Source: CAYVHU01 sp964451415
GTDB lineage: Bacteria > Pseudomonadota > Alphaproteobacteria > Rhodospirillales > Magnetovibrionaceae
DNA length: 47,889 nucleotides
Direction: 5' to 3'
Assembly (NCBI GenBank): GCA_964451415.1
Contig: CAYVHU010000018.1
Coordinates: 1-47,889 of the forward strand
Shown here piece after piece: positions 17,312 to 25,612 of this stretch (positions are counted from its first letter, which is position 1; the number at the start of each line of letters is the position of its first letter). Made by a program: the position numbers and the translations under genes. Below the pieces are notes generated by a model, which was given only the letters and a program-made list of their open reading frames with translations, searched no databases and was not told where the DNA came from.

Positions 17312-17713
17312 TCACGAAGGTGGCGTCCCGGTGTCATGGACCGCATGGGCGGCGCACTCGATGCACAGTGGCGTGGCGGGGTCCATGCTCAGGCGTTTTG
17401 CCGCGATTTCCTCGCCACACGAAACGCAATATCCGTATTCGTCTTGCGCGATGCGCACCAGGGCGGCTTCGATGCGCGCCAGAGCAACCTCGCGGCGGCG
17501 TTCCGTTTCCAACTGCATGGCTTGGTTTTGCAAGGCGTCCATGCGCGTGAGCCGGCCCACAGTGGTTTGGTCCAATTTGACCGTGGCGCGCTCGCCGGCT
17601 GTGAGTTCGGCGTCGTGAAGCAGCGTAGCGCGTTCGCGTTTCAGGTCGGCTTTCAAGGTGGGGATGTCGATGTCGGTGCGTGTATCCATCGGGGAAGCGT
17701 ACACCAAATTCAT
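17312..17713 (-). CDS. TraR/DksA-type zinc-finger protein
   Basis: 133 residues from ATG 17713, or 125 from the ATG at 17689; neither has a convincing ribosome site. An N-terminal coiled-coil-like helix pair is followed by a four-cysteine zinc finger, YCVSCG...LCIECA, characteristic of the DksA/TraR C4 finger. DksA proteins enter the RNA polymerase secondary channel and act with ppGpp. Short versions like this one are common in alphaproteobacteria beside the true DksA. The acidic tip residues needed for DksA activity (DxxDxA) are not evident, so function as a DksA is uncertain. It is followed closely by the MFS gene. Confidence 0.8.
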   Translation of the reverse strand: MNLVYASPMDTRTDIDIPTLKADLKRERATLLHDAELTAGERATVKLDQTTVGRLTRMDALQNQAMQLETERRREVALARIEAALVRIAQDEYGYCVSCGEEIAAKRLSMDPATPLCIECAAHAVHDTGTPPS

Positions 17714-17784
17714 ACTAAGTGTCTCGTATCAATGGAAACTTTCTGAATAAATAATACAAACGGGCAATATCTTGATGTTTGTGC

Positions 17785-17790
17785 TATACT
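17785..17790 (+). promoter_or_regulatory. Extended -10 promoter element of the CBS gene
   Basis: TGCTATACT provides an extended -10 (TGn plus TATACT) about 67 bases before the start codon. The -35 region is weak. Confidence 0.5.
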
Positions 17791-17818
17791 TTTATGACAT
17801 CTGGGAGTTTCCACACCT

Positions 17819-17838
17819 TTTGCGCCGCGCGGCGCAAA
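17819..17838. promoter_or_regulatory. 20-bp perfect palindrome in the CBS gene leader
   Basis: TTTGCGCCGCGCGGCGCAAA lies between the -10 element and the ribosome site AGAGGAGG. It could be a repressor site or a leader hairpin that affects translation of the CBS protein. Confidence 0.5.
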
Positions 17839-17856
17839 GACAGAGGAGGACAAAAA

Positions 17857-18294
17857 ATGCTCGTGAAATGCATTATCGAAGCCAAGGGGCCGGAGGTCAT
17901 TACGGTCTTGCCCGGTGAGAAGGTGCGCAAGGCCGCCAAGATGTTCAGGCGCAAAGGCATCGGTTTTGCGTTGGTGGAAAGCGGCGAGGGCGCCCTTATG
18001 GGAACGCTTTCCGAACGCGATATCGTGCAGGCCTTTGCCGAGTTGGGGGACTTGGCGCATGTGGCGGTGAGCGATCTCATGACGCCCAATATCGTGACGT
18101 GTGATATTGACGACACCTTGGAAGACGTGCGCGAAATCATGACGGAAAAGCGGACTCGTCACGTTTTGGTGATGGAAAACGGCAAGTTGCACGGGGTCGT
18201 GAGTATCGGCGATCTGATCAAGCACAGTTTGGATGAATGCCGCATCGACGCCACGCATATGATGGAATACATCAGCGGCAAAGGCTATAACTGA
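17857..18294 (+). CDS. CBS-domain-pair protein
   Basis: 145 residues from ATG 17857 behind a strong ribosome site AGAGGAGG (17841-17848). The whole protein is a tandem pair of CBS domains (Bateman module). The first holds the GTLSERDIVQAFAELG segment and the second holds TRHVLVMENGKLHGVVSIGDLIK. Such free-standing CBS proteins bind adenosine nucleotides or related ligands and report energy state to partners. The partner is unknown. It is a single-gene unit with its own promoter, leader palindrome and terminator. Confidence 0.92.
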   Translation: MLVKCIIEAKGPEVITVLPGEKVRKAAKMFRRKGIGFALVESGEGALMGTLSERDIVQAFAELGDLAHVAVSDLMTPNIVTCDIDDTLEDVREIMTEKRTRHVLVMENGKLHGVVSIGDLIKHSLDECRIDATHMMEYISGKGYN

Positions 18295-18345
18295 GCACGA
18301 AGGACAACGGACAAGGGTCGTCTTAAAATCTTAATCTTGAAATGT

Positions 18346-18396
18346 GGGCCGCGTTCGGGTTTCCCTTGCGCGGCCCTTTGGCTTGTGTCTTTTTGT
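18346..18396 (+). terminator. Terminator after the CBS gene
   Basis: GGGCCGCG (18346-18353) pairs perfectly with CGCGGCCC (18369-18376), followed by TTTGG and a T-rich stretch ending in T5. Confidence 0.7.
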
Positions 18397-18560
18397 TTGG
18401 GCGCACGGGTGGGTGATCGCGCACGCATGTGGGGCGGTTGGACCTTGTTCCTAAGCCGTTCCGGTAATTGCCAACGTACTTGCGAGGCCGTATGATCCGC
18501 ACCTGATTCGCACCCAATTCGTGATGACCTGCACAAGATGATCTGCAAAAAGGGCCTGAC

Positions 18561-19256
18561 ATGAACATGCGTCGTTTCACAATTTGTATCTTGGTGGGCT
18601 TGCCCCTAATCGTGGCGGGGCAGCCGCTGATGGCGAAGGAGCCTGCCCAGGCGGAGGCCCAGGCCGTGCGTGTGAACCCCGTGCGCGTGGAGCCCGTTCA
18701 TGCCGCTCCCGTGCGGGCGCCCGCATCGGCGCAGATGTTCATCGAGGATATGGCTCAAGAAGCCTCGCGGGCGTTGACCTCTCCGGGCATTTCGCGGGTG
18801 CAGCGCATTACGCTTTTTCATAAGCTTTTGAAAGAAAACTTCGATGTCGGGGTGATCGGCAAATGGGTTCTGGGACGCTATTGGCGTCGGGCTACGGCGC
18901 GCGAAAAGAAAGAGTATCTGAAGCTGTTCGAAGACTATATCACCATCACCTATGTGGAGCGTTTCGATCAATATTCAGGTGAAAAACTGAACGTGATCAA
19001 GTCCATCGCCAACCCCGGTGAAGACGCTTTGGTGTTTTCCGAGATCCGCCGGCCCTCCGGCGGCGACCCCATCAGCGTGAACTGGCGCGTGCGCGGGGGT
19101 TCCGAGGGCTACAAGGTTATCGACATCTACGTAGAAGGCATTTCCATGAGCCAGACCCAGCGCAAGGAATTCACGTCGGTGATCCGCGCCAACGGCGGCA
19201 CCGTTGCAGGCTTTCTGGACGTCCTGCGCAAACAGGTTGCGAAGATGGGCGGTTGA
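18561..19256 (+). CDS. hpnM: MlaC/Ttg2D-family periplasmic protein of the hopanoid cluster
   Basis: 231 residues. A signal peptide covers about 1-25 (ICILVGLPLIVAGQPLMA), then comes a linker with repeated VRVNPVRVEPVHAAPVRAP-like steps, then the MlaC domain (about 60-225). MlaC proteins carry phospholipids across the periplasm. The hopanoid-linked version, HpnM, is thought to move hopanoids or related lipids to the outer membrane. The call as HpnM rests on its place directly before hpnC. AAGGG stands eight bases before the start. The stop is two codons before the hpnC start and in the same frame. Confidence 0.88.
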   Translation: MNMRRFTICILVGLPLIVAGQPLMAKEPAQAEAQAVRVNPVRVEPVHAAPVRAPASAQMFIEDMAQEASRALTSPGISRVQRITLFHKLLKENFDVGVIGKWVLGRYWRRATAREKKEYLKLFEDYITITYVERFDQYSGEKLNVIKSIANPGEDALVFSEIRRPSGGDPISVNWRVRGGSEGYKVIDIYVEGISMSQTQRKEFTSVIRANGGTVAGFLDVLRKQVAKMGG

Positions 19257-19262
19257 AGCGTA

Positions 19263-20084
19263 TTGGCGCTGCAAAACACGATTGTAAAAGGAGCGGGTGA
19301 CGAGAATTTCCCCGTGGCCTCGTTTTTGCTGCCCGCTCGGGTGCGCGACCCTATCGTGGCATTTTATGCGTTTGCCCGCATTGCCGACGACATTGCCGAC
19401 GCGGCGGGTCTGGATGCGGCAGAGAAACTGGAAGTGTTCGAACTGATGGGCGAACAGTTGGAAAGCGGTGCGGACTTTCCGTGCCGGCCCGTGCAAGCGT
19501 TGAATCAAAGCCTGGCCGCAACGGGGGTAAGCCGTGAGCACGCGCTCAATCTGCTGAAGGCTTTCCGTCGCGATGCGTTGAAATCGACAACCGACAATTG
19601 GTCGGAACTGATGGCCTATTGCCAGCTTTCCGCTGCGCCGGTGGGACGTTATGTCATTGATTTGATGGGTGGTGTCGAGGGGGGCTACGGCCCTTCGGAT
19701 GCCCTGTGCGCCGCCTTGCAGGTAATCAACCATATTCAAGATGCGAAAAGCGATTACCTTGGGCTTTCTCGTTGTTACGTGCCGTGCGATTGGCTGAACG
19801 AAGCGGGAGTGAGACCGCAAGAATTGGGCGCAGATGCGTGTTCTGCGTCTTTGCGCGGCGTCTTTGCGCGCATGCTTGATGGTGTCGAGGGCCTGCTTGA
19901 TGAAGCAAGGTCGTTGCCCGCCACGATGCACTCCAAAGCCCTGGCGCGTGAGACGGCGGGGATTCTCGCCATCGCCCGGGCGTTGACGAAGATGTTGCGT
20001 CGCGACGACCCGTTGGCGCGACGGGTGAGGCTGTCGCGGCCGCAAAAGGCGTTGATCTTTTTATGGGGTGCGTTGCGTGCGTGA
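19263..20084 (+). CDS. hpnC: Squalene synthase HpnC (hydroxysqualene-forming step)
   Basis: 273 residues with a TTG start at 19263, the only start in the short gap after hpnM. It has the trans-prenyltransferase fold with Asp-rich motifs ADDIAD (about 42-47) and IQDAKSDY (about 159-166). HpnC converts presqualene diphosphate to hydroxysqualene in the three-enzyme HpnC-D-E route that replaces classical squalene synthase in hopanoid-making bacteria. The sequence ENFPVASFLLP at the N-terminus is typical. The gene is followed after 13 bases by hpnD and clearly belongs to one operon with hpnM and hpnE. Confidence 0.93.
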   Translation: MALQNTIVKGAGDENFPVASFLLPARVRDPIVAFYAFARIADDIADAAGLDAAEKLEVFELMGEQLESGADFPCRPVQALNQSLAATGVSREHALNLLKAFRRDALKSTTDNWSELMAYCQLSAAPVGRYVIDLMGGVEGGYGPSDALCAALQVINHIQDAKSDYLGLSRCYVPCDWLNEAGVRPQELGADACSASLRGVFARMLDGVEGLLDEARSLPATMHSKALARETAGILAIARALTKMLRRDDPLARRVRLSRPQKALIFLWGALRA

Positions 20085-20097
20085 GGGGAGTCCGTCT

Positions 20098-20943
20098 GTG
20101 TCCATGGCTGATACGTCCTCATATCCTGTCCCACGCCACGGCGCGCGCACAAGTTCTTTTTATTGGGCGCTGAAGTGCCTGCCCGCACCCAAACGCCGGG
20201 CGATATTTTGCATTTATGCCTTTTGCCGCGCCGTGGATGACATTGCCGATGGGACGTTGTGCGTGACGGACAAGGTGCTTCTTTTGGAGCGCCATGGGCA
20301 AGCCATCGAGGCGCTGTTTGCGCACCAGGATACGGAAATCGACGTGGTGCGCGCCTTAAAGCCGTATATTGCTCGCGACGCCCTGGGGAAGGCCGATTTT
20401 CTGGCGCTGATCGCGGGCATGCGCATGGACGCCGAAGCGTGTGTGCGCATGGCTGATCGTGCCGCGTTCGATCTGTATCTGGATCGTGTCGCGTGTGCCG
20501 TGGGACGGTTGTCGAATGCGGTGTTCGGCTTGAAAGGACCGCAGGCCGACGCGCTGGCCCACCATCTGGGGCGCGCCTTGCAAATCACCAATATTTTACG
20601 CGATCTGCGTGAGGATGCGGCGCGCGGCCGATTGTATCTGCCGGGGGATCTGTTGCGGGCGTGCGCTTTGGACGAAGACACGCCGGATCGTGTGCTTGCC
20701 CATCCGCAACTGGAAGACGTGCTTTTGCGTTTGGCCGGGGATGCCGAACGGGATTTCGCCGCCGCTGCGGTGCTCCTTGAAACACTTTGTTCAAAAAAAG
20801 TCCGTGCGGCGCGAATGATGATGGCGGCTTACCTGCGTGTGCTTGCGAAACTGAAGGCGCGCGGACTTGCGCGTGTGGACGTGCCGGTGCGTCTGGGGCG
20901 GACGGAAACGTTGTGGATCGCGCTACGCCACGCGATCGCGTGA
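20098..20943 (+). CDS. hpnD: Presqualene diphosphate synthase HpnD
   Basis: 281 residues from GTG 20098, chosen because GAGGGGAG (20083-20090) is seven bases before it; the ATG at 20104 is an alternative. The Asp-rich motifs VDDIAD and NILRDLREDA mark a phytoene/squalene synthase fold. HpnD joins two farnesyl diphosphates into presqualene diphosphate, the substrate of HpnC. The N-terminal SSFYWALKCLPAPKRRAIFCIYAFCR is characteristic of HpnD. The stop TGA overlaps the hpnE start as TGATG, which implies translational coupling. Confidence 0.93.
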   Translation: MSMADTSSYPVPRHGARTSSFYWALKCLPAPKRRAIFCIYAFCRAVDDIADGTLCVTDKVLLLERHGQAIEALFAHQDTEIDVVRALKPYIARDALGKADFLALIAGMRMDAEACVRMADRAAFDLYLDRVACAVGRLSNAVFGLKGPQADALAHHLGRALQITNILRDLREDAARGRLYLPGDLLRACALDEDTPDRVLAHPQLEDVLLRLAGDAERDFAAAAVLLETLCSKKVRAARMMMAAYLRVLAKLKARGLARVDVPVRLGRTETLWIALRHAIA

Positions 20944-22220
20944 TGGGGATGCGGGTGAACGTCATCGGTGCGGGGGTGGCGGGACTGAGTGCGGCGCTGC
21001 GTTTGGCGCATGCGGGATATTCGGTGCGCGTTTTTGAATCCACGCGGCACGCGGGGGGGCGGTGCCGCAGTTTTTACGACGCCACGCTCGATGCGATTAT
21101 CGACAACGGCGCGCACCTTATGCTCAGCGGCAATCAAGACATTGCAGACTATTTGGCGTTGTGTGGCGCCGGAAATGAGGTGCGCCGTGCGGCCTCCGCA
21201 CGGTTTGATTTTTTCGATGTTGCCACGGATCGGCGCTGGGTTGTGGATCTGGGCGCGGCGGGGCCTTTATCCCTGGTGATGTGGCTTTTCGACAAATCCC
21301 GTCGGCCGCCGGGGGGCGGCGCATGGAGCCTGCTCAAAGACTTTTATGCGTTGAAAACGGCGCGTGGGCGCGTGGTTTCTCAATGCGTGGGAAACTCGCC
21401 GGTGTTTGCAACGTTCTGGCAGCCGTTGTGTGTGGCGGTGCTCAACACACCCGCGCATGAAGCGGCGGCGTCCTTGCTGTGGCGGGCCTTGGCCGAGACG
21501 GCGCTGAGGGGGGGAGCGTTTGCCCGTCCGCTCTCCACGCCGCACGGCCTGTCCGCGGCTTTGGTGGACCCGGCGCTCAACACATTGCAGGGTATGGGTG
21601 TCGAAATTCATTTCAACACGCCGTTGCAGGCCTTGGGTTTTGATACTGGGCGCGTGCGTTCCCTCACGTTTGCCAAGGCGGTGGACGTTCTGGGCGCGCG
21701 TGATCAGGTGGTCCTGGCGGTGCCTCATTTCGCCGTTGAATCCCTGATGCCCGAGGTTTCTGTGCCGCAGCAAAGCCATTCTATTTTGAACGTGCATTTT
21801 CGCCTTCCCGATGGCTTTCGTGCGCCAGGTGCGATCACGGGATTGATCCATGCCCCGGTTCACTGGGTGTTCGTGCGCGGTTCCATTGTCTCTGTGACTC
21901 TCAGCGTGGCCGATGACTGGATGGCGCGAGACGCCGAGGGGATCGCGCGGGAAATCTGGCCTTGCGTCGCACGCGCCCTGGGGGTGCCGTCGTTCGATCG
22001 TCTTCCTTCTTATCGCGTCATCAAAGAGCGTCGCGCCACATTCGCTCAAACACCCAACGCGGAATCCCGGCGTCCTTGCGTGCACACGGCGTATGAAAAC
22101 CTTTTCGTGGCGGGGGATTGGACGCGCACCGGCCTGCCTGCCACCATCGAAGGGGCGATCAGGTCCGGACGTTTGGCGGCGCAGGCGGTTCGTTGTCGCG
22201 CAGTTCCGGGGGCAACTTGA
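20943..22220 (+). CDS. hpnE: Hydroxysqualene dehydroxylase HpnE
   Basis: 425 residues from ATG 20943, overlapping the hpnD stop; ATG 20949 is also possible. It begins with an FAD-binding Rossmann motif GAGVAGLSAALRLAHAGYSV followed by GGRCRSF, and ends with the FAD-binding GDWTRTGLPATIEGAIRSG segment typical of amine-oxidase-fold flavoenzymes. HpnE reduces hydroxysqualene to squalene. The longer frame from 20787 runs inside hpnD and is not real. Its last 62 bases overlap the 3' end of ispH on the other strand. Squalene-hopene cyclase is not in the window. Confidence 0.93.
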   Translation: MGMRVNVIGAGVAGLSAALRLAHAGYSVRVFESTRHAGGRCRSFYDATLDAIIDNGAHLMLSGNQDIADYLALCGAGNEVRRAASARFDFFDVATDRRWVVDLGAAGPLSLVMWLFDKSRRPPGGGAWSLLKDFYALKTARGRVVSQCVGNSPVFATFWQPLCVAVLNTPAHEAAASLLWRALAETALRGGAFARPLSTPHGLSAALVDPALNTLQGMGVEIHFNTPLQALGFDTGRVRSLTFAKAVDVLGARDQVVLAVPHFAVESLMPEVSVPQQSHSILNVHFRLPDGFRAPGAITGLIHAPVHWVFVRGSIVSVTLSVADDWMARDAEGIAREIWPCVARALGVPSFDRLPSYRVIKERRATFAQTPNAESRRPCVHTAYENLFVAGDWTRTGLPATIEGAIRSGRLAAQAVRCRAVPGAT

Positions 22221-23148
22221 AGTGCATGTTTTCTTCGACCCCGTCGAGTTTTTCAAGGTTTGTCGCGCGCAGTTCGGACAGCCGTTTTAGTACGCCTTCG
22301 ACCAACACCTCCGGGGCCGATGCGCCGGCGCTCACCCCCAGCGTTTCCACGCCGTCAAGCCACGCGGGATTTAGGCCTTGTGCATCGTCGATCAGGTAAC
22401 TGGGCACACCGTTCTCGGTCCCGATTTCACGCAGTCGGTTGGAGTTGGAGCTGTTTTTGCCGCCGATGACGATCAAGACATCGACATGTTTCCGGCAGGC
22501 GAGGTCGCGGACCGCTTGCTGGCGGTTTTGCGTTGCATAACAAATGTCTTTCAGGTCCGGCCCTTCGATGGCGGGGAAACGGTTTTTCAAGGCGTCGATG
22601 ATATCGCGGGTGTCATCGACGCTGAGCGTCGTTTGTGTGACATAGGCGAGCTTTTCCGGATCCGTGACATTCAGCGCGCCAACGTCCCCCACGGTGGCGA
22701 TCAGATGGGTGCGCCCGTGAATGCGTCCCAGCGTGCCTTCGACTTCGGGATGACCGGCATGGCCGATCAAGATCACGTCTTGTCCCTTTTCGGCATGGTT
22801 GCGGCCTTGATGATGAACCTTGCTGACCAAGGGGCAGGCGGCATCGATGTAGGGCAGGGCGCGGCGTTCGGCCTCGTTTTCGACGGCCTCGGAAACCCCG
22901 TGGGCGGAAAAAATGGTGTGTGCGCCATCGGGGATTTCATCAAGCTCGCGTACGAACACCGCGCCCAAACGCCTCAATTCGTCCACAACATAACGGTTGT
23001 GCACGATTTCGTGGCGCACATAGATCGGTGGGCCGTATTTTTCCAACGCTTTTCGGACGATGGCGATGGCGCGGTCCACGCCCGCACAAAATCCGCGCGG
23101 CTGGGCCAGAATCACACGAAGGGGTTGACGTTTACGGGGCTCGGACAT
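22159..23148 (-). CDS. ispH: 4-hydroxy-3-methylbut-2-enyl diphosphate reductase
   Basis: 329 residues. IspH is the last enzyme of the MEP pathway and makes IPP and DMAPP with a [4Fe-4S] cluster. The three cluster cysteines are Cys21 (GFCAGV), Cys105 (AACPLV) and Cys203 (DICYATQNRQ). The active-site pieces EIVHN, SAHGV, IGHAGHPEVEG and GGKNSSNSNRL are also present. Convergent with hpnE and overlapping it by 62 bases, it places isoprenoid precursor supply beside its use in squalene synthesis. No other MEP gene is nearby. Confidence 0.96.
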   Translation of the reverse strand: MSEPRKRQPLRVILAQPRGFCAGVDRAIAIVRKALEKYGPPIYVRHEIVHNRYVVDELRRLGAVFVRELDEIPDGAHTIFSAHGVSEAVENEAERRALPYIDAACPLVSKVHHQGRNHAEKGQDVILIGHAGHPEVEGTLGRIHGRTHLIATVGDVGALNVTDPEKLAYVTQTTLSVDDTRDIIDALKNRFPAIEGPDLKDICYATQNRQQAVRDLACRKHVDVLIVIGGKNSSNSNRLREIGTENGVPSYLIDDAQGLNPAWLDGVETLGVSAGASAPEVLVEGVLKRLSELRATNLEKLDGVEENMHFKLPPELRDNEPPAPPNVRT

Positions 23149-23595
23149 GAAATCTCGGTTCGATGGGGGTGGATAAGTTCGCGCGTTCGGCCTCCTCTGC
23201 CGGGGACCGATTGCGAGGGACCGATCCTATACGGCTTTCGATATCGTGAAAAGGGGGTGGAAAATCGGTAAAAAAGGGCAATTTATGCATATAACGCTAT
23301 GAAAACATGCTGTTTAATGTATTTTTCTTAAAAGTATCCCTTGACTCCGGTTGGTTATTGGTGTGATTATGCTGGAAGCCAATGCCCTCTGGGGTTGGTA
23401 AGGAGCTTTGTCGTTCAGGGAAGGGGTTTTCTGAAGAAAAGACGGGGCTGCGAGCATATCTGGCCGGTTTCGGCGGATTTTGTGCGTTAAGGCGATTGCG
23501 AAGGAAGTTAAGCGTTTTTCATTCAACAACGCCCTGTCTTCGCCGTAATCTTAAGGCAAACATGTAGGGTCCATTGCTTCTGAAGGAGGATGACC
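23149..23595. other. Intergenic region between ispH and rpoH leader
   Basis: This region is about 450 bases. It holds an AT-rich stretch near 23270-23340 and a promoter at 23341-23370. A possible 61-codon frame at 23382-23567 has no ribosome site and was not accepted. No structured RNA family was recognised. Confidence 0.5.
23341..23370 (+). promoter_or_regulatory. Sigma-70 promoter upstream of rpoH
   Basis: TTGACT (23341-23346), an 18-base spacer and GATTAT (23365-23370) with TG just before it. If used, the rpoH transcript has a leader of about 430 bases that includes a possible small gene. Confidence 0.55.
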
Positions 23596-23712
23596 GTGAC
23601 CACGTTGTTGCTGAGCGCGTTTGGCGCGTCCCTGGGTGCCTTTGTGGCGTTTTTTCATATGAAGTCCGATTTTGGTTCAGTGCGGGTGCGTTGCGCGCCT
23701 CCGCGCTGTTGA
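23596..23712 (+). CDS. Possible 38-residue small protein in the rpoH leader
   Basis: GTG 23596 follows a strong ribosome site AAGGAGG (23583-23589). The product is a short hydrophobic stretch (TTLLLSAFGASLGAFVAFF) followed by a basic end with two cysteines. It could be a leader peptide or small membrane protein, or chance. I know no homolog. Confidence 0.35.
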   Translation: MTTLLLSAFGASLGAFVAFFHMKSDFGSVRVRCAPPRC

Positions 23713-23811
23713 GGTATTGCGTGCGCAAAAACGGAACGCCAAAACAAGGCCTGTACAGACGTTATTTAACAGCATTTGACAGCTTTTGCTGATTTGGGAG
23801 TGAAACTCGCC

Positions 23812-24726
23812 ATGACCACCATAGCTTCGGGGAACGTACCCATCCTCAAGTCCGAAAATAGCCTGGCCCAATATTTCAAGGAAGCCTGGTCGTATCCCGT
23901 GTTGAGCGCCGTGAGGGAACGGACCTTGGCCGAACGCTGGCGCGACGAAGGCGACGTAGAAGCCGCGCACGCCCTGGTCACCAGCCATTTGCGTCTGGTG
24001 GTGAAAATTGCCATGGGCTTCAAAGGCTATGGTTTGCCGGTGGCGGATCTGGTCAGCGAAGGCAACATCGGTTTGATGAAAGCGGTCAAGAAGTTTGAGC
24101 CCGAGCGCGGCTTTCGTTTGTCCACCTATGCCATGTGGTGGATCAAGGCGGCGATCACGGAATACGTTCTGCGGTCCTGGTCCCTGGTTAAAATGGGCAC
24201 GGTTGCGGCGCAGAAAAAGTTGTTCTTCAGCCTGCGCCGTCACAAACAGCGCCTGGGCATCCAGGACACGGGCGATCTGACGCCCCAACAAGCGCGACTG
24301 TTGTCCGACGATTTGGATATCGCCGAGGATGAAATCGTCAACATGAACCGCCGTCTGGCGTCTCGTGATATGAGCCTCAACGCGCCGGTGGGGCAAAGCG
24401 ACGAGAGTACGGTCGAGTTCCAGGACCAACTGGTCGCGCAAGGTGCTTCGCCAGAAGACGTCACCGCCATGGGGGAAGAACGCGTTTTGCACCATGATTT
24501 GCTGCAAAACGCCATCACCACCCTGGATGAACGCGAACGTCATATTTTTGTCGAGCGACGCTTGCAAGATACGCCGCAAACCCTGGAGGAACTGGGTGTC
24601 CATTACGGCATTTCGCGTGAACGCGTGCGCCAGCTCGAGGTCCGCGCCTTCGATAAGGTGAAGCGCGCCATGACGGCGGCTGTGCAAGCGAACGCCCTGG
24701 CTCAAGGGGCTGCGCCCGTCCTTTAA
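23812..24726 (+). CDS. rpoH: RNA polymerase heat-shock sigma factor RpoH
   Basis: 304 residues from ATG 23812 with GGGAG 11 bases upstream. Sigma-70 regions 2-4 are present: region 2 (DLVSEGNIGLMKAVKKFEPERGFRLSTYAMWWIK), and region 4 with ISRERVRQLE. The RpoH box QKKLFFSLR at residues 134-142 is diagnostic for sigma-32 over other group 2 and 3 factors. RpoH directs transcription of chaperone and protease genes after heat or envelope stress. Alphaproteobacteria often have more than one rpoH, and this may be one of several. The long leader could carry temperature control, but I could not fold it by eye. Confidence 0.95.
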   Translation: MTTIASGNVPILKSENSLAQYFKEAWSYPVLSAVRERTLAERWRDEGDVEAAHALVTSHLRLVVKIAMGFKGYGLPVADLVSEGNIGLMKAVKKFEPERGFRLSTYAMWWIKAAITEYVLRSWSLVKMGTVAAQKKLFFSLRRHKQRLGIQDTGDLTPQQARLLSDDLDIAEDEIVNMNRRLASRDMSLNAPVGQSDESTVEFQDQLVAQGASPEDVTAMGEERVLHHDLLQNAITTLDERERHIFVERRLQDTPQTLEELGVHYGISRERVRQLEVRAFDKVKRAMTAAVQANALAQGAAPVL

Positions 24727-24747
24727 GCATTTGCCTCAACACAAGTC

Positions 24748-25524
24748 ATGAGTTGTACCTTGCCCGGCGCCTGCGTTCCCATCGTTTTGTTTTGCGATTT
24801 CGGGCTGCCCTATACGGGGCAGATGAAGGCGCGCCTGCTTGCGGGCGCGCCGCAACATCCCATCGTCGATTTGTTTTGGGATGTTCCGGCTCATGATATC
24901 CGTGCCGGTTCCGTCTTGTTAGCGGCCCATGGGCATGATTTTGCCAAAGGTAGCGTGTTCGTGTGCGTGGTCGATCCGGGCGTTGGTTCGACGGCGCGTA
25001 AACCCGGTGCGGTATATGCGGGAGGACGTTGGTTCGTCGGGCCGCTCAACGGTTTGTTCGAGCACGTCTTGCGTCGCTGGCCCGAAGATGCGCGCGCCTT
25101 CGAAATCGTGATCCCTCCGCAGCATTCATCCCCGCCGATCGTGTCGGCTACGTTTCATGGTCGCGATGTGTTTGCTCCCCTTGCCGCGCGTGTGGCGGCG
25201 GGGGATTTTTCCGCCCTTGCGCCGCTGCCCCTTGAGGAAATCCGCCACGTAGAATTTTCCGATGATGTGGCGGAAGTCGTTTACATCGACGGCTTCGGCA
25301 ATTTGATGAGCGGAATCCGTGCCGCATCCTTGAACGCGGAGGAGGGAGTGATGATCGCCGGGCGTATGTTGGCGCGACGCCAAACGTATGCGGACGGGGA
25401 ATGCGGGTCACTTTTCGTTTATGAAAACGCGGTCGGCCTGATGGAGGTCGCTGCGGTCGGGGCGAATGCGCAAAATATTCTGGGGGTGAGTCTGGGTGCG
25501 CCCATAAAAATCGTAGGAAGGTGA
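24748..25524 (+). CDS. SAM hydroxide adenosyltransferase family protein (DUF62)
   Basis: 258 residues. This family, related to SAM-dependent chlorinase and fluorinase, mostly splits S-adenosylmethionine with water into adenosine and methionine. Recognisable parts are VLFCDFGLPYTGQMKA at the N-terminus, VVDPGVGS, FVGPLNGLFE and TFHGRDVFAPLAA, plus GFGNLMSGI in the C-terminal barrel. The halide-specific loop of true halogenases is not evident, so hydrolase activity is more likely. The physiological role is unclear. It starts 21 bases after rpoH, probably on the same transcript, and has no strong ribosome site. Confidence 0.85.
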   Translation: MSCTLPGACVPIVLFCDFGLPYTGQMKARLLAGAPQHPIVDLFWDVPAHDIRAGSVLLAAHGHDFAKGSVFVCVVDPGVGSTARKPGAVYAGGRWFVGPLNGLFEHVLRRWPEDARAFEIVIPPQHSSPPIVSATFHGRDVFAPLAARVAAGDFSALAPLPLEEIRHVEFSDDVAEVVYIDGFGNLMSGIRAASLNAEEGVMIAGRMLARRQTYADGECGSLFVYENAVGLMEVAAVGANAQNILGVSLGAPIKIVGR

Positions 25525-25612
25525 GCGGAGTCACTTTCAAAACTACACAATTATGGGATAGTATATTCAAATCGACGTGGTTCCACGATAACGCGCTCAT
25601 GACGGAGAAGGC

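Noticed and set aside
20787..20942. Upstream extension of hpnE
   Set aside because: It lies wholly inside hpnD; the flavin-binding motif begins right after the TGATG overlap.
22378..23271. 297-codon plus-strand frame opposite ispH
   Set aside because: It is the shadow of a highly conserved ispH, with no family resemblance of its own.
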